Part shown: one piece after another, positions 1-4,932 of the stretch
How the letters are laid out: every line of letters begins with the position of its first letter
How positions within the stretch are numbered: the first letter of the stretch is position 1
DNA from: Syntrophaceae bacterium UBA5764
GTDB taxonomy: Bacteria > Desulfobacterota > Syntrophia > Syntrophales > Smithellaceae
Length of the DNA stretch: 5,965 nucleotides
NCBI GenBank assembly: GCA_002418825.1
Contig: DIEW01000064.1
Span: forward strand, 1-5,965
Reading direction: 5' to 3'
The notes under the pieces: model-generated
Told to the model about the DNA's origin: nothing
What the model saw: only the letters and a program-made list of their open reading frames with translations
Databases searched by the model: none
Program-made: the position numbers and the translations under genes

Positions 1-350
1 TGGAAGGCGACGAACAGATCGGCGTGAACATCATTAAAAAGTCCCTTGAAGAGCCAATTAAGATGATTGCCGCCAACGCCGGCTTCGAAGGCAATATAGT
101 CGTGGAAAAAGTTAAAGAAAAGAAAGGTGCTTTCGGTTTCAATGCCCGCATTGATGAGTATCAAGATATGCTGGAGGCAGGCGTTATTGATCCGACCAAA
201 GTCGCCCGTTTCGCTCTGCAGAACGCATCCAGCGTGGCTTCACTGCTTTTGACCACGCAGTGCATGGTAGCCGAAAAACCGGAAGAAAAAGGCGCCGGCG
301 GTATGCCCGGTATGCCTCCGGGAGGCGGCTATCCCGGCATGGGAATGTAA
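1..350 (+). CDS. groEL: Chaperonin GroEL (Hsp60), C-terminal part only
   Basis: This is the 3' end of groEL; the reading frame enters from the left edge (first full codon at 3) and ends at TAA 348-350, giving the last 115 residues of a protein normally about 545 long. GroEL forms a double heptameric ring in the cytosol that folds proteins in an ATP cycle with the GroES lid. The part seen covers the end of the equatorial domain: the GVNIIKKSLEEP helix, IAANAGFEG, the DPTKV-ARFALQNA-SSVASLLLTT segment and CMVAEKPEE. It closes with a Gly/Met-rich flexible tail (GGMPGMPPGGGYPGMGM), the form of the GGM repeats that line the ring cavity. A GTG at 24 could be misread as a start but lies inside the conserved equatorial sequence. 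groES is probably upstream, outside the window. A hairpin terminator follows 36 bases after the stop. Confidence 0.97.
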   Translation, partial: EGDEQIGVNIIKKSLEEPIKMIAANAGFEGNIVVEKVKEKKGAFGFNARIDEYQDMLEAGVIDPTKVARFALQNASSVASLLLTTQCMVAEKPEEKGAGGMPGMPPGGGYPGMGM

Positions 351-386
351 GCGATAGCTACTCCGACTGAAAACGGCAGGTTAACA

Positions 387-423
387 GGAAAAGCCCCTTG
401 TTGTAAAGACAAGGGGCTTTTCC
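387..423. terminator. Bidirectional intrinsic terminator between groEL and dedA
   Basis: A perfect 14-bp inverted repeat has arms at 387-400 (GGAAAAGCCCCTTG) and 410-423, with a 9-base loop. The outer part of each arm is A- or T-rich (AAAA / TTTT), so the transcript ends its stem in U's in both directions. It lies between two convergent genes, groEL (+) and dedA (-), and probably ends both transcripts. Confidence 0.85.
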
Positions 424-463
424 ATCAGACGGCAACTTGCAAAAAACGCATATTCTGATTTGA

Positions 464-1093
464 CTAGGAAATATTTTTTTCTTTTTTCAGCCCTTTGTAA
501 ATCATATATCCGAAGAAGACCACACCGCAAACCAAAAAAAATATCGAAATGTTCGTGTAGTATTTTTCGAGCAGTTCTTTCTGCGCATAGAGAAAATAAC
601 CAAGTAAAACAAGAATGAAATTCCAGAGCCCCGAACCCAATGCGGTAAAAAGCAAGAATCTCTTGAAGTTCATTTTGGCAAATCCGGCCGGGAGTGAAAT
701 CAACTGCCGCACCGCCGGAACGAGTCGGCCGATGAATGTGGAGCTGCGGCCGTATTTGATAAAATAACTTTCGGCTTTTTCCAAAGTTTTTCTTGTTATC
801 AAAAAGAAATGGGCGATACGACTGTCGGCCAGGCGATAAAGCATCGCCCTGCCGAGAAAATAAGCAAAATAGTAATTAAATATGGCACCGATTAGCGCGC
901 CGGCCGTGGCAGCAAAAAAGACACCGGCAACATTGAGCGTTCCCTGCGCGGCTTTATACGCGGCGGGCGGCACAACTATTTCCGAAGGAAAAGGAATAAA
1001 AGAACTTTCGATGCTCATCAGCAATACAACGGTACCATAATTTATATGTTCAAAATACCAAGAGGTAACGGAAGCAAATAATTCTGTTATCAT
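464..1093 (-). CDS. DedA family inner-membrane protein (SNARE-associated/VTT domain)
   Basis: A 209-residue polytopic membrane protein, the usual size for the DedA family. Characterised relatives act in recycling undecaprenyl phosphate or moving phospholipids across the membrane and are needed for envelope homeostasis; which substrate this one uses cannot be read from sequence. Family signatures seen: E29-SSFIPFPSE-IVVPPAA (re-entrant loop with acidic residues E29 and E38), GRLVPAVRQLISLPAG at 122-137 with the two conserved arginines R123 and R129, and a following F-x4-TALGSGLWN segment. Hydrophobic stretches lie at about 20-50, 52-85, 145-170 and 183-202; the C-terminus is lysine-rich. An in-frame TGA just two codons upstream fixes ATG 1093 as the earliest start, but its Shine-Dalgarno match is poor. 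It stands alone, convergent with groEL, with a proposed promoter at 1159-1187. Confidence 0.92.
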   Translation of the reverse strand: MITELFASVTSWYFEHINYGTVVLLMSIESSFIPFPSEIVVPPAAYKAAQGTLNVAGVFFAATAGALIGAIFNYYFAYFLGRAMLYRLADSRIAHFFLITRKTLEKAESYFIKYGRSSTFIGRLVPAVRQLISLPAGFAKMNFKRFLLFTALGSGLWNFILVLLGYFLYAQKELLEKYYTNISIFFLVCGVVFFGYMIYKGLKKEKNIS

Positions 1094-1158
1094 AAATCAC
1101 GCGCCAGATACCAAACACAATTTACAACTTTATCGTTTCTTTGCCGCTGGTTCGGTCT

Positions 1159-1187
1159 TTTATATTTTACTTTATACTTAGATTCAA
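1159..1187 (-). promoter_or_regulatory. Probable sigma-70-type promoter of dedA
   Basis: On the minus strand, a -35 TTGAAT (1187-1182) and a -10 TATAAA (1164-1159) are separated by exactly 17 bases. Transcription would start near 1152, leaving a leader of about 60 bases before ATG 1093. The call rests on consensus match and position only. Confidence 0.5.
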
Positions 1188-1231
1188 CTTATTTTGAACA
1201 ATTCAAATCAAATCATGTTTATTTACAATCA

Positions 1232-1269
1232 GGAAAAACCGGATGTTGCAAGCATCATCCTTGTTTTCC
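1232..1269. repeat. Imperfect inverted repeat (hairpin)
   Basis: Two nested pairs of arms are visible: GGAAAA (1232-1237) with TTTTCC (1264-1269), and GGATG (1241-1245) with CATCC (1256-1260), separated by a 3x3 internal loop. On the minus strand the right arm ends in a T-rich run (GGTTTTTCC), so it could be a backup terminator behind the ligase gene. It could equally be an unimportant fold in the gap. Confidence 0.35.
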
Positions 1270-1342
1270 GAAAATACGGCAATCAAAATATTCCGGCGCT
1301 CTGCAGGCGCCTGTCTGTTATTTAATTTTGAGACCTTCACGG

Positions 1343-1386
1343 CTGAAAAAGCAAGCTCAGGCGGATTATCCGCCTGAGCTTTTCAG
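1343..1386 (-). terminator. Intrinsic terminator of the acyl-CoA ligase gene
   Basis: A perfect 13-bp stem has arms at 1353-1365 (AAGCTCAGGCGGA) and 1369-1381 around a 3-base loop. A 5-bp outer extension (CTGAA 1343-1347 with TTCAG 1382-1386) continues it past a bulge. On the minus strand the stem is followed after two bases by TTTTT (1350-1346). It lies about 100 bases beyond the ligase stop codon, in the right orientation for that gene. Confidence 0.75.
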
Positions 1387-1486
1387 GCAACACCTGCCCG
1401 TAACAGTCACGGTCAGCCGATCAGGACAACACTTAAGGAATTTCGCAATAACTGAGAACCGGCGCGGCGGCTCCCTGCCATCCTGA

Positions 1487-3148
1487 TTATTTCTTTGACC
1501 CGGCCATTTCCTCCTCGCGGAGGGTTTTGCGCAGTATTTTACCTATCGTCGATTTGGGAAGAGAATCCCTGAATTCGACCAGTTTGGGCACTTTATAGGC
1601 CACCAGCTTTTCTTTACAGAAACCGATAATTTCTTCCGCGGTCGCCTTCTGCCCTTCTTTCAAAACGATAAACACCTTAACCGTCTCGCCGCGGTAATCA
1701 TCGGGAATGCCTACCGTCACGGCTTCCTTAACTTTGGGATGCTGATAAAGCACCTCGTCCACCTCGCGCGGATAAATGTTGAATCCGCCCGCAATGATTA
1801 AATCCTTCTTGCGGTCAACAATGGTGATATAGCCGTCTTCATCCATCTGGCCGATATCGCCCGTGTGAAGCCAGCCGTCTTTCAGCTGTTTTTTTGTTTC
1901 CTCGGGATTGTCCCAATATTCCTTCATCACGGTCGGCCCCTTGATGATAATTTCGCCCGGCTCTCCCAACTTGACATCCTGCAGTCCTTCATCGAGATCC
2001 ACGATACGAACATCATTGTCCGGGCAGGGTATACCGATAGAACCAGCTTTCGGCCGCATCACCGGATTAATAATTCCCATGGAGGCCGTTTCACTCATCC
2101 CCCAGCCCTCACTGAAGAAAATTCCCATATCCTTCACCTTTTTTATCAATTCAGCGGGCATCGGAGCGCCTCCGGAATTAAACACTCCAATCTTGGAAGC
2201 AATATTCAACTCCTTAATTTTCGGATTATTAACAACAGCCGTAATCAGAGTGGGTACGGCGGGAAAGAAGGTGATTTGTTCATATCTGCCGATGGCTTCA
2301 AAAAGCTCATTGATGTCAAAACGGGGCAATTGAATCTGAGTCGCCGCGCTGAAAAAACCGACATTCAGGCAGGTTATATTGCCATACACATGAAAATAGG
2401 GAATGACGCCCAACAAAATAACTTTTTCCTTCGATATATAATTCAGTACCGTTGATTGCCCCCACAGGCAAACATGCATGGTGGCGGCCACAAGATTCGC
2501 ATGTGTGAGAACCGCTCCTTTAGGAATTCCCGTGGTGCCGCCAGTAAACTGAATAACAGCCGGATCATCGGGCGTGACCGTAACATCCGGCAGAACATCC
2601 TTCGCGCAGCTCTCCAGAAGCTCCGAAAAATGCAGCCAGTCCGGCTCCAAAGCAAGATCCCTGGCTGTACTGACGCCAAAGCCATCGATAAAATCAGCCA
2701 TCTTGGTGACAATTAATTTCAATTTCATCTCTTTGGCCAAAGGGCCTATGGTGGGCAGAACCATGTCGAAAGTGAAAAGAAAATTCATCCGCGTGTTTTT
2801 AACCATGAACGCAAGCTCGTCGTGGGTATAAAGAGGATTCATATTGACGACGATGCCGCCTGCCGTCAGGACCGCATAATAGGCAATGACATACTGAGGA
2901 CTATTGGGCAGGGCAATACCGATCCGGTCGCCCTTGCCGACACCCTCACGAACCAGAGCGTTGGCCATGCGGAGAATCCGGTTGCGCATTTCGCGAAAAG
3001 TAATGAACGATTTATAAAAATCCGTGGCCGGCTTATTGGGCTGGAAAGCCGCCGCCAGATTCACAAATTCCTGCACCGGAATTTTAGGATAACGGATAGT
3101 CGTCGGAACGCTGTAATCATAATTTTTTGTCCAGAAACGTGGTTCCAT
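1487..3148 (-). CDS. Long-chain fatty acid-CoA ligase (AMP-forming acyl-CoA synthetase)
   Basis: A 553-residue cytosolic or membrane-associated ANL-superfamily adenylating enzyme; the family activates a carboxylic acid with ATP to an acyl-AMP and transfers it to CoA. Motifs appear in the expected order: P-loop FTGGTTGIPKG (201-211), SEGWGMSET (346-354), GWLHTGD with the ribose-binding Asp431, the hinge DRKKDLIIAGG from 445 running into GFNIYPREVDEVL, and the C-terminal PKSTIGKILR with catalytic Lys537. Length and motifs fit FadD-type long- or medium-chain ligases, but chain length is not proven; an aromatic-acid ligase is less likely. Two ATGs compete: 3154 lies only 3 bases from the AAAGGAG ribosome site, while 3148 lies 9 bases away and is preferred. 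There is no beta-oxidation neighbour; it appears monocistronic, with a promoter near 3213-3239 and a terminator at 1343-1386. Confidence 0.93.
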   Translation of the reverse strand: MEPRFWTKNYDYSVPTTIRYPKIPVQEFVNLAAAFQPNKPATDFYKSFITFREMRNRILRMANALVREGVGKGDRIGIALPNSPQYVIAYYAVLTAGGIVVNMNPLYTHDELAFMVKNTRMNFLFTFDMVLPTIGPLAKEMKLKLIVTKMADFIDGFGVSTARDLALEPDWLHFSELLESCAKDVLPDVTVTPDDPAVIQFTGGTTGIPKGAVLTHANLVAATMHVCLWGQSTVLNYISKEKVILLGVIPYFHVYGNITCLNVGFFSAATQIQLPRFDINELFEAIGRYEQITFFPAVPTLITAVVNNPKIKELNIASKIGVFNSGGAPMPAELIKKVKDMGIFFSEGWGMSETASMGIINPVMRPKAGSIGIPCPDNDVRIVDLDEGLQDVKLGEPGEIIIKGPTVMKEYWDNPEETKKQLKDGWLHTGDIGQMDEDGYITIVDRKKDLIIAGGFNIYPREVDEVLYQHPKVKEAVTVGIPDDYRGETVKVFIVLKEGQKATAEEIIGFCKEKLVAYKVPKLVEFRDSLPKSTIGKILRKTLREEEMAGSKK

Positions 3149-3157
3149 CAGCATAAA

Positions 3158-3164
3158 CTCCTTT
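3158..3164 (-). promoter_or_regulatory. Ribosome binding site that decides the ligase start
   Basis: The minus strand reads AAAGGAG-TTT-ATG-CTG-ATG. The spacing from GGAG is 3 bases to the first ATG (3154) and 9 to the second (3148). Normal spacing favours the second, shortening the protein by two residues (Met-Leu). Confidence 0.7.
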
Positions 3165-3212
3165 CTTCTAAACGTGACAATAAGGTAAGTTTAAACAGGT
3201 TTTTTCATAATC

Positions 3213-3239
3213 ATTATGGAGAACGGTAAAGAGATTCAA
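3213..3239 (-). promoter_or_regulatory. Probable promoter of the acyl-CoA ligase with overlapping dyad
   Basis: On the minus strand a -35-like TTGAAT (3239-3234) is followed by -10 candidates: CATAAT at 3218-3213 (15-base spacer) or TAATGA at 3216-3211 (17-base spacer). A 13-bp perfect dyad, CATAAT-C-ATTATG on the plus strand at 3206-3218, covers this -10 region and is a reasonable repressor-site candidate. The leader would be about 55-60 bases. The exact -10 is uncertain. Confidence 0.4.
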
Positions 3240-3352
3240 TCGCAATCTCGGCGCTGATCATGTAGCTTGATGCCAGAGGTAAGAGATATTGTAGCGCCAT
3301 CGGTTTCATCGATAGTGCCGATACGGCGGAGGGGCATAGCTTGATCCATCAT
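3236..3352 (-). other. Candidate small ORF, 37-38 residues, unknown function
   Basis: On the minus strand an AGGAG (3358-3354) sits directly before tandem ATGs (3352 and 3349) opening a frame that ends at TGA 3238-3236. The product begins MMDQAMPLRRIGTIDET and ends in a charged HDQRRDCD. The same frame is open upstream to a TAG at 3427-3425, about 62 codons in all, without a good earlier start. The ribosome-site spacing is short (1 or 4 bases), I found no convincing promoter, and I recognise no family. It could be a real small protein, the worn tail of a lost gene, or chance. Confidence 0.2.
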
Positions 3353-3540
3353 ACTCCTGATTTTTTTTACCACATCCTGATGGAAAATGAAAGCGAGGAA
3401 AATACACCGTTTCCCCGAAAACTGCTAAAAAATGGCGGATTTATTCATCGGACAATGTCTCCATTTTCTACCGGAATTTAAAAAGTTGTATTCCTTGTTC
3501 TATCGACACAAAAGATAATGCGGTTTTATCCGACAAAGAA

Positions 3541-3571
3541 TAAAAAAAGAGGGACGCTTCTCGTTCCCTCT
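3541..3571 (-). terminator. Intrinsic terminator of htpX
   Basis: On the minus strand the arms AGAGGGA(A)CG (3571-3562) and CGTCCCTCT (3556-3548) pair with a single bulged base around a short loop and run straight into a T7 tract (3548-3542). It starts about 40 bases after the htpX stop codon. This is the cleanest factor-independent terminator in the window, and it separates htpX from the ligase gene downstream. Confidence 0.88.
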
Positions 3572-3612
3572 TCTGCTCTTGACTCATTAATCCACCTTTT
3601 GCGTTGCCCTGT

Positions 3613-4509
3613 TTACGCCGTTTTTACCGAAAAACGCTTCAGCGCTTCAATCCGGTCATCCAGCGGCGGATGACTCATAAATAAAATGGCCAGGCCGCGT
3701 TTGGACGGCTTGCCATTGATACCAAAAGCGGACATCTGGTCCGGCAGGGGTTGAGCAACATTTTTTTTCAGCGCTTCCAGCGCCGCAATCATATTGGGTG
3801 TCCCGGCCAGTTTTGCACCACCGGCATCCGCACGGTATTCTCTCTGTCTGCTAAACCACAAAACAATGATACTGGCCAGTATGCCGAAAATAATCTGCGC
3901 AATGATTGTGGTCAGAAAAAAGCCGAGGCCGTGCCCCTCTTCATTTTTCAGGATAACCCTGTCTACAAAATGCCCCACCACGCGGGAGAAGAAAATGACA
4001 AAGGTGTTGACCACCCCCTGAATCAGCGTAAGCGTAATCATGTCACCGTTCGCCACGTGAGTTATTTCATGGCCTAAAACCGCCTCGACTTCTTCTCTAT
4101 TCATCGCACGCAAAAGGCCGGAGCTTACGGCAACCAGCGCTTTGTTTTTGTTCATGCCGGTGGCAAAAGCGTTTGGCGCGGCCGAATCGAATATCGCGAC
4201 TTCCGGCATGCCGATGCCGGCCATCGTTGCCTGTTTTTTTACCGTTTCGACCAGCCAGATTTCCGCAGTATTTCTGGGAGAGGCAATAACCTGCGCTCCC
4301 GTCAGGCGCTTGGCCATCCACTTGGACATCGCCAGAGAAATCAGTGAACCGCCGAAGCCAAAAACCGCGGCAAAGATTAGCAAATTGTACATATTCAAGT
4401 TCGTGCCGCTTTCGTCGAGAATACGGTCAACCCCTAAGAGCCGCAAAACGATGCTCAAAACAACAAGCACGGCAATGTTGGTCAAAAGAAACAGCAAAAT
4501 TCTTTTCAT
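3613..4509 (-). CDS. htpX: Membrane zinc metalloprotease HtpX (M48 family)
   Basis: A 298-residue inner-membrane protease that, in characterised bacteria, cleaves misfolded membrane proteins alongside FtsH. The N-terminus MKRILLFLLTNIAVLV matches the family start. Hydrophobic segments lie at about 4-25, 42-62, 157-178 and 195-220. The zinc site is HEITH at 147-151 (ligands His147 and His151, catalytic Glu148), with the third ligand Glu224 in REYRAD; the family's SHPPLDDRI is at 279-287. All catalytic residues are intact and the length is normal. The frame can be stretched to a TTG at 4527, but that codon overlaps the GGAGG ribosome site (4525-4521), so ATG 4509 (11 bases after it) is the real start. 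It is transcribed alone, divergently from ileS, with a sigma-70-like promoter at 4570-4597; I saw no heat-shock sigma-32 motif. Confidence 0.95.
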   Translation of the reverse strand: MKRILLFLLTNIAVLVVLSIVLRLLGVDRILDESGTNLNMYNLLIFAAVFGFGGSLISLAMSKWMAKRLTGAQVIASPRNTAEIWLVETVKKQATMAGIGMPEVAIFDSAAPNAFATGMNKNKALVAVSSGLLRAMNREEVEAVLGHEITHVANGDMITLTLIQGVVNTFVIFFSRVVGHFVDRVILKNEEGHGLGFFLTTIIAQIIFGILASIIVLWFSRQREYRADAGGAKLAGTPNMIAALEALKKNVAQPLPDQMSAFGINGKPSKRGLAILFMSHPPLDDRIEALKRFSVKTA

Positions 4510-4520
4510 CTTACGTAATA

Positions 4521-4525
4521 CCTCC
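4521..4525 (-). promoter_or_regulatory. Ribosome binding site of htpX
   Basis: GGAGG(T) on the minus strand lies 11 bases before ATG 4509, slightly long but acceptable. The upstream TTG at 4527 includes the first G of this same motif, so it cannot be served by it. This supports the 298-residue form. Confidence 0.7.
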
Positions 4526-4569
4526 AAAATTAATTAGTCTTACCAAACACGGTTTAGTTTTCTTGCATA

Positions 4570-4597
4570 ATCATAATTCCGAGTCAAAGAAAGTCAA
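4570..4597 (-). promoter_or_regulatory. Probable sigma-70-type promoter of htpX
   Basis: The minus strand carries TTGACT (4597-4592), a 16-base spacer and TATGAT (4575-4570): five of six matches in each box. The start would be near 4563, giving a leader of about 55 bases. Confidence 0.55.
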
Positions 4598-4675
4598 GTC
4601 CGGGCAAAGCGCTTGGCTATCTTCCATCCGGTTATTTCCCCAAGTGTGTAAAGACTATAAAGAATATGGCCGCCT

Positions 4676-4714
4676 GTCAATATATAAACCAACCATTTAA
4701 AATGTAATATTGAC
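4676..4714. repeat. 8-bp inverted repeat in the htpX-ileS gap
   Basis: GTCAATAT (4676-4683) and ATATTGAC (4707-4714) are exact reverse complements separated by 23 bases. The CATTT-A-AAATG dyad (4694-4704) lies inside the spacer but is not concentric. The position, upstream of both divergent promoters, would suit a regulator site, but chance is possible in AT-rich DNA. Confidence 0.35.
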
Positions 4715-4841
4715 CTAAACATTGGTCTGTGGCTCGTATTTTTGCCAATTCTGATTTGTTGAGAATGAAAACCAGCAGACGGACCACAGGTAAATTTGAC
4801 AAGAGATTATTGATGTTAAGTGCTATAAGTTTGCTTGAAAG

Positions 4842-4850
4842 TGATATAAT
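4842..4850 (+). promoter_or_regulatory. Extended -10 promoter of ileS
   Basis: TG-A-TATAAT is a perfect extended -10 element; no good -35 lies 16-18 bases upstream, as is usual for this promoter class. Transcription would start near 4857, with a leader of about 75 bases. A second perfect TATAAT at 4884-4889 has neither a TG extension nor a -35 and is less likely to be used. Confidence 0.5.
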
Positions 4851-4869
4851 TGTATGATAGTGCACTGCC

Positions 4870-4913
4870 ACGCTAAAAAAGCGTATAATTTTCGCTGTCT
4901 GGACGCTATGTCC
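4870..4913 (+). promoter_or_regulatory. Possible alternative hairpins in the ileS leader
   Basis: AGCGT (4880-4884) can pair with ACGCT at 4870-4874 or with the second ACGCT at 4903-4907, and its AGCG part with CGCT at 4893-4896. A separate GGAC / GTCC hairpin (4901-4904, 4910-4913) excludes the second pairing and ends 7 bases before the ribosome site. All stems are only 4-5 bp. There is no T-box consensus and no U-tract terminator, so regulation is speculative. Confidence 0.2.
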
Positions 4914-4920
4914 TGAAACA

Positions 4921-4926
4921 AAGGAG
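4921..4926 (+). promoter_or_regulatory. Ribosome binding site of ileS
   Basis: AAGGAG is followed by 6 bases (TAATAA) and then ATG 4933, a strong match at ideal spacing that fixes the ileS start. Confidence 0.85.
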
Positions 4927-4932
4927 TAATAA

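Larger units (their letters stand above)
1094..1486. other. Intergenic region between dedA and the acyl-CoA ligase
   Basis: I see no convincing protein gene or known RNA gene in these 393 bases. The left third (about 1100-1230) is AT-rich and carries the proposed dedA promoter. The middle (1232-1313) holds two further hairpins: an imperfect one at 1232-1269 and a GC-rich one at 1295-1311. The ligase terminator is at 1343-1386. The rest (1387-1486) is mixed sequence just beyond the ligase stop codon with nothing recognisable. Confidence 0.6.
3155..3612. other. Intergenic region between the acyl-CoA ligase and htpX
   Basis: About 460 bases without a confident gene. From right to left it holds the htpX terminator (3541-3571), about 110 bases of AT-rich sequence (3430-3540) in which I see nothing, the small-ORF candidate (3236-3352), and the proposed ligase promoter and leader. 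A 9-base direct repeat, TAGCTTGAT, occurs at 3263-3271 and 3337-3345 inside the small ORF, and GGCGCT / AGCGCC arms (3250-3255, 3293-3298) enclose 37 bases. Confidence 0.5.
4510..4932. other. Divergent promoter region between htpX and ileS
   Basis: About 420 AT-rich bases with no gene I can support. The htpX promoter occupies the left end and the ileS promoter and leader the right end. Between them lie an 8-bp inverted repeat (4676-4714), a CATTT-A-AAATG dyad (4694-4704), an imperfect CTGTGG / CCACAG pair (4727-4732 with 4784-4789) and a consensus -35 TTGACA at 4796-4801 with no -10 at usable spacing. A 64-codon minus-strand frame here (GTG 4871) lacks a ribosome site and was not accepted. 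Confidence 0.5.

Noticed and set aside
1865..2455. Plus-strand open frame of 196 codons, and several smaller ones across 1908-3229
   Set aside because: They lie wholly or mostly antisense to the acyl-CoA ligase, whose frame carries all family motifs. Their translations are low-complexity mixtures without recognisable domains or ribosome sites.
3237..3341. Second minus-strand frame (+1) overlapping the small-ORF candidate
   Set aside because: It has a more hydrophobic translation but no ribosome site before its ATGs and stops within about 35 codons; there is less support than for the 3352/3349 start.
3751..4700. Plus-strand open frames antisense to htpX and running into its upstream region
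   Set aside because: The htpX frame is complete with its zinc site. The antisense translations resemble no family, and the one running to 4700 has no support outside the overlap.
4796..4829. Promoter from the perfect -35 TTGACA (4796-4801) with TATAAG (4824-4829)
   Set aside because: The spacer would be 22 bases, outside the usable range for sigma-70-type promoters.
4677..4871. Minus-strand 64-codon frame in the htpX-ileS gap
   Set aside because: It starts at GTG without a ribosome site, sits in AT-rich DNA where open frames rich in Ile, Leu and Asn arise by chance, and overlaps the ileS promoter.
4850..4932. T-box riboswitch upstream of ileS
   Set aside because: I found no T-box consensus (AGGGTGGNACCGCG-like), no specifier stem and no leader terminator in the roughly 75-base leader, which is also too short.
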